This document shows, one piece after another, positions 7,824-15,836 of a DNA stretch of 64,000 nt. The stretch is from Candidatus Oscillochloris fontis (lineage in GTDB: Bacteria; Chloroflexota; Chloroflexia; Chloroflexales; Chloroflexaceae), in assembly GCF_004138135.1 (NCBI RefSeq), contig NZ_RYFD01000015.1, positions 17,939-81,938 of the forward strand. The letters run 5' to 3'. The notes beneath the pieces are model-generated. The model had not been told where the DNA came from. It was given only the letters and a program-made list of their open reading frames with translations, and made no database searches. Each line of letters begins with the position of its first letter. Position 1 is the stretch's first letter. The translations under genes were made by a program, and so were the position numbers.

Positions 7824-9815
7824 TTAGGAATCGTTGGCAATCTCGATGCCCCCTAACCAGAGCGCGTTGGCACCGGCCATCCCAGGGTTGGCAGCTTCGC
7901 CTATGCTGAGGGGCAGCCGTTCTCCACTACGCGGATCGTAGAGGCCCATGACGAGGGTGTAGGTTCCGGTGGAGAGGTCGGCAGGGAGTACGAGTGGGAT
8001 GGGGACTGCGATCTGCTGCCCGCTGCGCCAATCACTCGTCTGTGGGAAGGCATCTCCCCCAGGTGTGACGTCAACCCCGGCGACCCGCGTCCCCGTACTG
8101 TCATACAGGTGCAAAAAGAGTAGCAGATCCGCGCCGATTGGCCTACGTACATCCCACGCGGGGGTGACGGTCAGTTGCTGCGGTGTGTGGCTCAGGCTGT
8201 AGCCACGCAGATACAGACCGCTCCCGAACTGCGCCGGCCAGGGTGTCGTATACGCTTTGGGAAGTTGGTAGATCCAGGCGTAATCAATCCCATGAATCGT
8301 GATGGTAGTCAGAGGTGTGCCCGCCTGAATCCGAGCATAGTAGTCGGGGTTGGCCTCGCGTTGAAGCGACTCGCGGTAGACGACGGCGTAGTTGGCGTTG
8401 GCACGATCCAGGGCTTCGACTGCCTGCACTGGAACCGGCAAAAAGGGTTGTAGGGTGTGGGGTAAGGCGGAGAGTACCTGGCCCTCGTTGATGTCGCGCT
8501 GAGCAGTGAGCCACGCACCAACCCGATCCATCCCTTCGCCCCAGCCGATCAGAAACATGTGTTGCGCCACTTGGCCACCACCAAGCAGTGGGTTATAGTA
8601 GCTCAGGTAGTAGGGGTGGTACCAAGCCAGGGTTACACCTTGGAAGGCCAGCAGCACAGGGCTGAGCCAGCGCAGGGCAGGGCGCTGCTGGCGCATCCAG
8701 GCGCTGAAGTTATTCAGCCCCCAAGCGGCCAGGATCATCAGTGTGGGCCACGCCGGGAGCACGTAGCGGTCAAACTTCTTTGGCCCACTGGTCATGATAA
8801 AGAACCAAAAGAGCACGAAGCCGCCCAGCACCAACCCCATCGGCCAATCGAACGTGCCGCGCTGGTGCCACATGAACAGCGGGATGCACAGCAAACCCAA
8901 CCACTCGATAGGTGTCAGGCGGTAGGCACTTGAGATGAGATAAAAGAGCGGCCCTGGATCAGCATCGCTGCGCCCCAAGAAGAATTGGCCATCGCCATTA
9001 GCACGCCCACCATTGCCGATGATCTCGCTGAAGTAGCGCCCCAAGGCTTGATCGGGAACCACCCAGAGTGCGGGCCAGAGCGCAACGACCACCACCAAGG
9101 CCATGCCGAGCCACACCAAGTAGCGCGGGATCGCCCCCATGATGCTCCGCACAACCCAGGTGCTGCCGCTAGGCCACGTCCATGTCGGGGGAGGTGGCAG
9201 GGCCAACGCCACCATACTCAGCCCGATACTCGGCAGCATGATCAGCGCTGGCCCCTTGGTGAGCAGCGCTAAGCCGCAGAAGAGGCTGGAGAGGGCCAGC
9301 CAGAAGCGTTGCGGTGGCTCGCGGTAGGCCAGGATGATCGCCAAGAGACTCAACGTGCAGAAATCGGCCAGCAGCGCATCGAGATGGATCAGACGACCAT
9401 GGGCCACCAAAAAGGGTGAGCAGGCCCACAAGAGTGCCGCTAACAGAGCATGACGCGGCATGAGGCGCTGCAAAAGCAAGAACCCCACACTGATGAGAAG
9501 CGCATGCGCCAAGACCGGGCCGAGCCGTAACCACGCCAGATGACCGAGCCGATCCGGGGCCATGATCCAGCCCCATGCCAGCGCGGTGCGCTCCAGATGC
9601 AGCCCCAGGCTCGCCAACCACATCAGCGTCACCCCAGGGTGCCCGGTCAGGATCGTCTCAGCCCAGCGCCCTCCACTGATCGCCGCACTGAAGCGTTCGG
9701 TGCGCGTGATCCAGTGGTGAACCTCGTCAGCGGTGAGGAAATCGGCCAAGCCGATCACCCGCAACAGCAGGGCAACCAAAAAGACAAGTGCGACTTGTGC
9801 GCGCGAACGTTGCAT
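7824..9815 (-). CDS. GT39/PMT-like membrane glycosyltransferase
   Basis: A 663-residue protein of the dolichyl-phosphate-mannose mannosyltransferase/ArnT superfamily. Near the N-terminus it has LLRVIGLADFLTADEVHHW, with the acidic residues in the first extracytoplasmic loop that bind the catalytic metal, and the HPGVTLMW segment follows. About ten hydrophobic segments run to residue 430, and the remaining 230 residues form a periplasmic domain of beta-rich character (QLTVTPAWDVRRPIGADLLLFLHLYD). It would transfer a lipid-linked sugar to an envelope acceptor; donor and acceptor are unknown. It is the first gene of a two-gene unit with the UPF0104 protein. Confidence 0.85.
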   Translation of the reverse strand: MQRSRAQVALVFLVALLLRVIGLADFLTADEVHHWITRTERFSAAISGGRWAETILTGHPGVTLMWLASLGLHLERTALAWGWIMAPDRLGHLAWLRLGPVLAHALLISVGFLLLQRLMPRHALLAALLWACSPFLVAHGRLIHLDALLADFCTLSLLAIILAYREPPQRFWLALSSLFCGLALLTKGPALIMLPSIGLSMVALALPPPPTWTWPSGSTWVVRSIMGAIPRYLVWLGMALVVVVALWPALWVVPDQALGRYFSEIIGNGGRANGDGQFFLGRSDADPGPLFYLISSAYRLTPIEWLGLLCIPLFMWHQRGTFDWPMGLVLGGFVLFWFFIMTSGPKKFDRYVLPAWPTLMILAAWGLNNFSAWMRQQRPALRWLSPVLLAFQGVTLAWYHPYYLSYYNPLLGGGQVAQHMFLIGWGEGMDRVGAWLTAQRDINEGQVLSALPHTLQPFLPVPVQAVEALDRANANYAVVYRESLQREANPDYYARIQAGTPLTTITIHGIDYAWIYQLPKAYTTPWPAQFGSGLYLRGYSLSHTPQQLTVTPAWDVRRPIGADLLLFLHLYDSTGTRVAGVDVTPGGDAFPQTSDWRSGQQIAVPIPLVLPADLSTGTYTLVMGLYDPRSGERLPLSIGEAANPGMAGANALWLGGIEIANDS

Positions 9816-9864
9816 CGGGGCGATTATAGCATAAAGGTGGCTTGTATCTGCCTATGAAGCATTC

Positions 9865-9873
9865 TGGTATAAT
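9865..9873 (+). promoter_or_regulatory. Extended -10 promoter for the response regulator
   Basis: TGGTATAAT gives an extended -10 (TGn-TATAAT) about 90 nt before the response regulator start. A weak TTGTAT lies 19 bp upstream. The same TGn-TATAAT pattern recurs at 14996 and 38135 in this window. Confidence 0.55.
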
Positions 9874-9964
9874 GGCGAGCGTTCATGCAGAGACAGTCAA
9901 TACCACAGAACCATGCCCGCACAGGCGATCTTGGATCGTCCTATGGTAGGCCGAAAGGTGGCCC

Positions 9965-10336
9965 ATGACTCAGTATAAAGGCACCATCTTCATTATGGAT
10001 GATGACATGGCACTACAGACGGTGCTTGAATATGCGCTGCGTAATGCCGGGTATGATGTGCTTGTCGCCCGCGATGGTCAGGAGGGGCTGAAGCGCCTAG
10101 AAACGCTCGCACCTCATCTGGTGATCAGCGATATTATGATGCCCAATATGGATGGCGTCGAGACCTTCCAACATCTCAAACAACGCTTGCAGGATGATGG
10201 TATTCCGATCATCATCATGACGGCGCTTAACCGCAAGCCTTGGTTTGCCGATCTAGAGGCCGAAGGCGCAGTAATTATTCAGAAGCCGTTTGAGGTGGAT
10301 CGGTTGATCGGGTTGATCAATACGATGTTGGGGTAA
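9965..10336 (+). CDS. Single-domain response regulator (CheY-like)
   Basis: A 123-residue receiver domain without an output domain. It has the acidic pocket MDDDMAL (about residues 11-17), the phosphoacceptor Asp in SDIMMPNMDG (about 55-64), the Thr of IIMTAL and the Lys of IQKPF, so all catalytic residues are present. No histidine kinase is adjacent, so it is an orphan, acting by protein-protein contact in a phosphorelay or on motility or development. It has its own extended -10 promoter and is followed by a 24-bp tandem repeat hairpin that probably ends its transcript. Confidence 0.9.
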   Translation: MTQYKGTIFIMDDDMALQTVLEYALRNAGYDVLVARDGQEGLKRLETLAPHLVISDIMMPNMDGVETFQHLKQRLQDDGIPIIIMTALNRKPWFADLEAEGAVIIQKPFEVDRLIGLINTMLG

Positions 10337-10338
10337 TG

Positions 10339-10452
10339 GCGTGGGTAGAGACGCAAGATATTGCGTGGGTAGAGACGCAAGATATTGCGTGGGTAGAGAC
10401 GCAAGATATTGCGTGGGTAGAGACGCAAGATATTGCGTCTCTACCCACGCCA
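10339..10452. repeat. 24-bp tandem array closed by an inverted half-unit
   Basis: Four perfect tandem copies of a 24-bp unit (starts at 10339, 10363, 10387 and 10411; unit begins GCGTGGGTAGAGACGCAAG) end in GCGTCTCTACCCACGCCA, which is the exact inverse of 10337-10354. RNA from either strand can form alternative hairpins. The array fills the whole gap between two convergent genes, from the stop of the response regulator to the stop of the HIT gene, so a terminator role is likely. A related hairpin lies at 23277-23316. Confidence 0.85.
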
Positions 10453-10944
10453 TCACCGAAATGCCGGTTGCAAACGCTGGTAGGTACCATCCAGATCTTC
10501 GGGGATGAGTTTGGTTCCACCAATGATCGGCATAAAGTTGACATCGCCACTCCAACGCGGGACGATGTGCATATGCAGGTGTTCGGCAATCCCTGCCCCG
10601 GCGATGCTACCTAGGTTCATACCAATGTTGTAGCCATGCGGCGCGTAGACTTCGCCCAGAATACGCACGCAGCGCTGCGTCAGGCTGAAGAGTTCCTCCG
10701 CCACCGCTGCGCTAAGACCGGGCATGTCTGAGGTGTGCAGATAAGGCAACACCATCAGGTGGGCGGTGTTGTAGGGGTAGAGGTTCATCACCACAAAGCA
10801 ACGTTCACCCCGGTAGAGGATGAGGTTCTGGGCATCATGGTTGGGCTCGGCGGCGGCAATCGCGCAAAAGACGCAACCGCCCGATTCTGGGTTGTCCCCG
10901 CGTTTGATGTAGTTCATCCGCCAAGGGGTGAATTTGGTCTCCAT
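10453..10944 (-). CDS. HIT-family nucleotide hydrolase/phosphorylase
   Basis: A 163-residue histidine-triad protein with the active-site motif EHLHMHIVPRW (about residues 121-131) and the N-terminal CVFCAI segment typical of bacterial HIT proteins with a Cys pair. The pattern VMNLYPYNTAHLMVLPYLH is also standard. The layout resembles the Ap4A phosphorylase-type branch, so substrates are probably dinucleoside polyphosphates or nucleoside phosphoramidates in the cytosol. It lies 15 nt after the peptidase-like gene on the same strand and may be cotranscribed. Confidence 0.9.
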   Translation of the reverse strand: METKFTPWRMNYIKRGDNPESGGCVFCAIAAAEPNHDAQNLILYRGERCFVVMNLYPYNTAHLMVLPYLHTSDMPGLSAAVAEELFSLTQRCVRILGEVYAPHGYNIGMNLGSIAGAGIAEHLHMHIVPRWSGDVNFMPIIGGTKLIPEDLDGTYQRLQPAFR

Positions 10945-10959
10945 GTCCTCGTCTCGCTC

Positions 10960-12312
10960 TTAATTGCGCTTGTCCACACCGATTCGGCGTAACGCCACCA
11001 ACAGCACCACCGCCAACAGCACCACCCCGGTCAGACAGAAGAGCGCCGAACCTCCCAACGTGACCCAAGCAGGCAGTGCCGCCACCCGATCTCCAAGCGT
11101 GGTTGGGGCGGGGGTGGGAGTCGGCACGGGATTGATCGCCCCTACGGGCAGCACCGGCGGATCACGGAAGCGATCTTGCGGGGCGACCTGTGGCCCACTC
11201 AGATCGGGCGCGGGCATGGTTGCAGCAGGAAGTTCGCTGCGCCACGCGGCGTCCAGTTCATCCACACTCATCCCCAAGGCGCTCTGTACAGCTTCTTCCA
11301 CTGGGGTGGCCTCCGCAAACGCCATGATCATCGTCTGAAGCGGTTCTTCGCCGTAGGTGTCGAGGATGTACTCGACAATACTGCGGCTTTGCGCATACGA
11401 GAGCTGCGCCTGATCAGGGTCAGCCGGGAAACTCGAAGCGAGCGCTTCAAGTGGAATGAGCCGGTTCTCTTGCGCCGCCTCAATCAGCAACTGGTCGTAC
11501 TCGCGGTCACGCACCTCCTGGTGATGCACCGCTAACCCCTCATCCAACCAGCGCGGCAGGTTGCCGTAGGGGTTCTCGATGTGCTGGTGGAGTACCTGAT
11601 GGCTCAGTTCGTGTGGGATCATGCGCCGAATCTCGCGCTCGTTGTCAGGGGCAATTGCCGCTACAATCACCCCTAGCCCGGTATTGGCCTGCCCGCCAAT
11701 CCATTCGGCGGAGTTGGCCTGTAATGCCGAATACATATCGGGGATACTGGCGTAGATGTAGATCCGCACCGGCGCACGCAGACTCGCCTTCAGCGTGTTG
11801 CTCAGGTTGCTCAATGTCTGCTCGACCGTCCCGGCCACTGCGTCACCAAACGCATCGCCCCCCGCATACCAGAAGATCGTCACCTCACCCACGGTGCGCT
11901 CTTGCCAGCCGAACCGCTCATCGGTATAGACAAACTGCTGCACCGGGGTTTCGATACTGTTGCCGTCGGCATCGCGGATGAGCCAGCGGTAACTCATCTC
12001 TGTACCGGGTGGGTAGTAGTAGACCTGGGTGTCCAGGCGGTGTTCCAGCCGTACCTGGGGCTGCGCCGGGGGTTCCAAATCAACAATCAGCGCCGCCTCG
12101 CTGCGGGTGGGGCCGTAGAGCAGTTGCACCGTACTGATCGCCGCTGCACTGCTCGTGGCCTCCAACGCAAACACGATCTCGTTGGGGAAATCGGGGCGGG
12201 CGCTGCTGCTGATCACCTGAATGGCTTCACTCGTCTGCGCATGAAGTGGCTGGCTGGCCATAACACAGAGAAGCATCAGAATGCCAAGAAGTGCGCGCCA
12301 ATGATAGTGCAT
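10960..12312 (-). CDS. Membrane-anchored MA-clan (HExxH) peptidase-like protein
   Basis: A 450-residue exported protein. A signal peptide occupies the first 25 residues (LLGILMLLCVMASQPLHAQ). A beta-rich domain follows, then a gluzincin-like catalytic region with HELSHQVLH at about residue 230 (HExxH) and the downstream PRWLDEGLAVH segment, where the Glu is the expected third zinc ligand. The last 40 residues form one membrane span (ALFCLTGVVLLAVVLLVAL) after a Pro/Thr-rich linker, ending in Arg/Lys, so the catalytic domain faces outside. It is preceded by prfB on the same strand. The substrate is unknown. Confidence 0.8.
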   Translation of the reverse strand: MHYHWRALLGILMLLCVMASQPLHAQTSEAIQVISSSARPDFPNEIVFALEATSSAAAISTVQLLYGPTRSEAALIVDLEPPAQPQVRLEHRLDTQVYYYPPGTEMSYRWLIRDADGNSIETPVQQFVYTDERFGWQERTVGEVTIFWYAGGDAFGDAVAGTVEQTLSNLSNTLKASLRAPVRIYIYASIPDMYSALQANSAEWIGGQANTGLGVIVAAIAPDNEREIRRMIPHELSHQVLHQHIENPYGNLPRWLDEGLAVHHQEVRDREYDQLLIEAAQENRLIPLEALASSFPADPDQAQLSYAQSRSIVEYILDTYGEEPLQTMIMAFAEATPVEEAVQSALGMSVDELDAAWRSELPAATMPAPDLSGPQVAPQDRFRDPPVLPVGAINPVPTPTPAPTTLGDRVAALPAWVTLGGSALFCLTGVVLLAVVLLVALRRIGVDKRN

Positions 12313-12321
12313 AGGTTCCCC

Positions 12322-13426
12322 CTACTGGCTCACATTCCAACGCAGGTAGGCTTCGATAAAGGGATCAAGCTGCCCATCCAGTACCGCGTAGACGTTGCTG
12401 GTCTCGTGGTCGGTACGATGATCCTTCACCAAGGTCGAAGGGTGCAGGTAGTAGGTACGCATCTGGCTACCAAAAGCCGCCTCGCGATGTTCGCCGCGCA
12501 GCCGCGCCCGCTCTTCAAGTTGGCGCTGCAACTCGCGTTCAAGCAGACGCCCGCGCAACACCCGCATCGCCGTCTCGCGGTTCTGGAGTTGCGAGCGCTC
12601 ATTCTGGCACGTCACCACAACCCCGGTGGGAAGGTGGGTCAGGCGCACAGCGGAGTCGGTTGTATTCACCCCCTGGCCGCCATGACCACCACTGCGAAAG
12701 ACATCAATCCGCAGATCTTCGGGCTTGATTGTCACCTCCGGCGCATCATCCACCTCCGGCACTACCTCCACGCGGGCAAAGGAGGTCTGGCGGGTGTGCG
12801 AGGCATTAAAGGGCGAGAGCCGAATCAGACGATGCACCCCCGCCTCGGCGCGGATGTTGCCGTAGGCATACGGGCCGCGCAACTCCAGCGTGACACTCTT
12901 GATCCCGGCCTCGTCACCTGCGCTCATGTCCACAATCGTGACGGTATAGCCCCGCGTTTCAGCCCAGCGCAGATACATCCGCAGCATCATATCGGCCCAG
13001 TCTTGGGCATCGGTGCCACCCATCCCAGCCTGGATCGAGACAAAGGCGTCACGGTCATCATAGCGGCCACTCAGCAACAGCGCCAGTTCGCGTTGCGCCA
13101 ACTCCCGCTGGGCAGTACGCAACTCAGACGCTAGTTCAGCATAGAGCGTCACATCACCTTCGACCTCAATCAGATCGATCAGTTCATCCAGGCTGATCAA
13201 CTGGGCCTCAAGGTTCGTCCAATGCACAACGTCATCTTTCAGGCGCGTGAGTTGCTGCATCACCCCCTGGGCCGTGCGCGGGTCGTTCCAGAGATCGGGA
13301 TCAGCGGAGCGCTCCTCCAGCGTGGCGATCTGATCCTGCTTGCTCGCTAAGTCAAAGATGCCCCCGGATCGAGGCAAAACGGGCGCGTAAGCTTTGAAGA
13401 TCAGCACGTAGATCCTGGGTCGTCAT
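12322..13426 (-). CDS. prfB: Peptide chain release factor 2, with programmed +1 frameshift
   Basis: RF2 terminates translation at UGA and UAA. The protein has SPF in RLIRLSPFNASHTRQTSFA (stop-codon recognition) and GGQ in RSGGHGGQGVNTTDSAVRL (peptidyl-tRNA hydrolysis). The gene is in two frames: ATG at 13426, preceded by AAAGGAG, encodes 24 codons ending CTT TGA at 13352-13354; translation then shifts +1 at CTTTGAC to continue at GACTTAGCG. A Shine-Dalgarno-like GGGGG lies just upstream of the slip site. This is the classical autoregulation, in which low RF2 lets the ribosome shift. The product is about 367 residues, normal for RF2. Reading only the long frame would give a wrong N-terminus. 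Confidence 0.95.
13351..13357 (-). promoter_or_regulatory. prfB +1 recoding site
   Basis: CTTTGAC on the minus strand, with the in-frame TGA as codon 25 of the short frame and a CGGGGGC purine run a few bases upstream that can pair with the anti-Shine-Dalgarno. It matches the known RF2 recoding signal. Confidence 0.95.
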
Positions 13427-13528
13427 CAGAAGGCTCCTTTATTAAACTTCCGGGAAGCTGGACTTATAGTATGCTAGAGGCATGCTACCATAGTTCTTGG
13501 AGCCTGCTACGTGTGTAAAGAACTATCT

Positions 13529-13936
13529 ATGCCCACCACCAACCGACTCTTGATGCTCCTCGTCGGCGACATCATCGCCCTGCTGATCTTTGCCGCGATT
13601 GGGCGGAACAGCCACGGCGCGGCAATTGGCCCAGCGGCCTTCGCCCAGGTCTTCACCACCGCCTTACCCTTCCTCCTGGGCTGGCTGATCAGTGCGCCGC
13701 TCTTTGGTGCGTTTAGCCCACACACCACCGCCAACCCGCTCCAGATGTTGCGCACAACCAGCATCGCCTGGGTCGCCGCGCTGCTGCTGGGGGCGGTGAT
13801 CCGCGCCACCATGATCGGGCGTTTTAGTGAGTTCTCGTTCTACTTCGTCACCTTTATCGTGGCTCTCTTCATCCTCTGCGGCTGGCGTGGCATCTTTGCC
13901 ATCTGGGAGGAACGTGGGTCACTGGGAAGAGATTGA
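13529..13936 (+). CDS. DUF3054 membrane protein
   Basis: About 135 residues with four hydrophobic segments (LLVGDIIALLIFAAIG, ALPFLLGWLISAPLFGAF, WVAALLLGAVIRATMIG, FYFVTFIVALFILCGWRG). The D in the first helix and the R in the third fit the DUF3054 pattern. Function is unknown. I prefer the ATG at 13529 (MPTTNRLL) to a GTG at 13511. It is divergent from prfB and 3 nt before the dipeptidase gene, so the two are probably one transcript. Confidence 0.75.
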   Translation: MPTTNRLLMLLVGDIIALLIFAAIGRNSHGAAIGPAAFAQVFTTALPFLLGWLISAPLFGAFSPHTTANPLQMLRTTSIAWVAALLLGAVIRATMIGRFSEFSFYFVTFIVALFILCGWRGIFAIWEERGSLGRD

Positions 13937-13939
13937 TTC

Positions 13940-14989
13940 ATGCACTGGCCAATCTTTGATGGGCATAACGATGTACTCGCAGAACTCTATCGGCCCCAGC
14001 CGGGCCGCGAGCGCAGCTTCTTCACCCAGAGCAACGTCGGGCATCTCGATCTTCCGCGTGCGCGCGCCGGGGGGCTGGGGGGCGGCTTCTTTGCGGTCTA
14101 TATCACCAATCCGCCCACCGAAACCACGCCCGACCGACCACCCGAAGGGGCGTACTGCATGCCCCTGCCCGCACCCCTCGATCTGGCCTATAGCCAGCAG
14201 ATGGCGCTGGGGATGAGCGGCCTGCTCTTCCGGCTAGAGACCGAATCCCAGGGGGCGCTGAAGGTGGTGCGGCAGGCCAGTGAACTGCGCACATGCTTGG
14301 AACAGGGCGTCTTGGCCGCCATTCTCCATTTTGAAGGTGCCGAAGCGATTGATCCGGGGCTAGAGGCATTAGACCTCTTCTACCAAGCAGGGCTACGCTC
14401 ACTCGGCCCGGTCTGGAGCCGCCCCAACGCCTTTGGCCACGGCGTGCCCTTCGCCTACCCCCACAGCCCCGCTACTGGCCCCGGCCTGACCGTGGCGGGG
14501 CAGGATCTCATCCGCGCCTGCAACCGCCTAGGAATCATGATCGATCTCTCGCACCTGAACGAAGCCGGTTTCTGGGATGTCGCCCGCATCTCCACCGCGC
14601 CGCTTGTCGCCACCCACTCCAACGCCCACGCCCTCTGCCCCAGCAGCCGCAACCTGACCGACAAGCAACTCGCGGCGATCCGCGAGTCGGATGGGATGGT
14701 CGGGCTGAACTTTGCGGTGAGTTTCTTGCGCCCCGATGGCCGGAATGACACAGCAACGCCGCTCAGCATCATGGTGGATCACGTGCGCTACTTGGTAGAA
14801 CATGTGGGGATAGATCGGGTCGGCTTCGGCTCCGACTTTGATGGCGCGAGCATCCCGGAGGAGATCGGCGATGTGGCCGGGTTACCGCATCTGATGGCGG
14901 CGCTCGCCGAGCATTTCGGGCCAGAGGATCTGCGTAAGCTGGCATATGCCAACTGGGTGCGCGTGTTGGAGCAGACGTGGGGGGGGTAG
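13940..14989 (+). CDS. Membrane dipeptidase, peptidase family M19
   Basis: A 349-residue TIM-barrel metallopeptidase of the renal dipeptidase family. The first metal site is DGHND (residues 7-11), the bridging Glu is in LHFEGAEAI, and the remaining ligands lie in IDLSHLNE and ATHSNAHAL, with GFGSDFDG near the C-terminus. Bacterial members cleave dipeptides, including D-amino-acid dipeptides, with two zinc ions. There is no signal peptide, so it is cytoplasmic here. It follows DUF3054 by 3 nt. Confidence 0.92.
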   Translation: MHWPIFDGHNDVLAELYRPQPGRERSFFTQSNVGHLDLPRARAGGLGGGFFAVYITNPPTETTPDRPPEGAYCMPLPAPLDLAYSQQMALGMSGLLFRLETESQGALKVVRQASELRTCLEQGVLAAILHFEGAEAIDPGLEALDLFYQAGLRSLGPVWSRPNAFGHGVPFAYPHSPATGPGLTVAGQDLIRACNRLGIMIDLSHLNEAGFWDVARISTAPLVATHSNAHALCPSSRNLTDKQLAAIRESDGMVGLNFAVSFLRPDGRNDTATPLSIMVDHVRYLVEHVGIDRVGFGSDFDGASIPEEIGDVAGLPHLMAALAEHFGPEDLRKLAYANWVRVLEQTWGG

Positions 14990-14995
14990 AGGGGA

Positions 14996-15004
14996 TGGTA
15001 TAAT
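14996..15004 (+). promoter_or_regulatory. Extended -10 promoter for the histidine phosphatase
   Basis: TGGTATAAT lies about 50 nt before the ATG at 15055 and just after the dipeptidase stop. No good -35 is visible, consistent with an extended -10 promoter. Confidence 0.55.
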
Positions 15005-15054
15005 ACCCCCGGCAGTGTCGCCCCGATCAAGATCCTCATACCCAAGAGTATCTC

Positions 15055-15684
15055 ATGCGCATCATCTTTGTTCGCCATGGCGAGACGCCGTGGAATGTCA
15101 CCCTGCAATACCAGGGCCACGTCAATGTGCCACTCAATGAGCGCGGCCAGACCCAGGCGCGCCTCACCGCCGAGCGACTGGTGCGCCTCGATGCCAGCGC
15201 CCTCTATACCAGTGATATTGCCCGTGCTGCCGAGACCGCCGCGATTATTGGCCAGCATCTGGGCAAAACGCCCATCCCGATGCCCGAATTGCGCGAGATT
15301 GATGTCGGGAAGTGGGAGGGTCTGACCCCCGAAGAGCTTTACCGGCGCTACCCCGACCACATGGCCGAGTATCAGCGCGACCCGGCGCGCACGGTGCGCC
15401 TCGGTGGTGAGAGCTACGCCCAACTGCAAGTGCGGGCGCTCGTGGCGTTAGAGAAGATCGCCGCCGCGCATCGCCCCGGCGAGACGATCATCGCCGTCTC
15501 GCACGGTGGCACCATCCGCGCGCTACTCTGCCATATCATTGACCTCGATCTGGGCAACTTCGGCAAGATGTGGCTCGATAATGGCTCGCTGACTGAGATT
15601 CGCTATGGCAGCCACGGTTGGCGTCTGGTACGCCTGAATGATGCGGCGCATTTGGAAGATCTGGTGGCTGAAGGCGGCGAGTAG
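15055..15684 (+). CDS. Histidine phosphatase family protein (phosphoglycerate mutase-like)
   Basis: A 209-residue member of the RHG superfamily: FVRHGETPWN (catalytic His at residue 9), LYTSDIARAAETA, the acidic E in LREIDVGKWEGL, and the second catalytic His in VSHGGTIRALL. Family members include cofactor-dependent phosphoglycerate mutases, alpha-ribazole phosphatase (CobC) and broad phosphatases; sequence alone does not decide. It has its own promoter. A MITE inserted immediately after its stop codon, so the stop lies within the left target duplication. Confidence 0.85.
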   Translation: MRIIFVRHGETPWNVTLQYQGHVNVPLNERGQTQARLTAERLVRLDASALYTSDIARAAETAAIIGQHLGKTPIPMPELREIDVGKWEGLTPEELYRRYPDHMAEYQRDPARTVRLGGESYAQLQVRALVALEKIAAAHRPGETIIAVSHGGTIRALLCHIIDLDLGNFGKMWLDNGSLTEIRYGSHGWRLVRLNDAAHLEDLVAEGGE

Positions 15685-15687
15685 GGG

Positions 15688-15814
15688 CGTTGTTCACACG
15701 TGGGGTAAGAGAATCGTTATTGTTCACGCGAAAGCGCGAAGGTTGTATTGAAGGCTTTGCGCCTTGGCGTCTTTGCGTCAATATCTGGATGCTACGAGTA
15801 GTGTGAACTGTTAC
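15688..15814 (+). repeat. MITE-like element, copy 2
   Basis: The left end CGTTGTTCACAC and the right end AGTGTGAACTGTTAC (complement GTAACAGTTCACACT) match the family ends. The inner hairpin is partly decayed on the left arm. A 10-bp direct repeat CGAGTAGGGG flanks the element (15678-15687 and 15815-15824). The right copy includes the GGGGAG that serves as the ppc ribosome-binding site. Confidence 0.8.
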
Positions 15815-15836
15815 CGAGTAGGGGAGAACGACACCC

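Noticed and set aside
10337..10452. Possible CRISPR array
   Set aside because: The 24-bp units are directly adjacent with no unique spacers, and no cas genes are present.
10336..10614. Plus-strand ORF with four repeats of AWVETQDI
   Set aside because: It is only the translation of the 24-bp tandem array read into the antisense of the HIT gene, without a ribosome-binding site.
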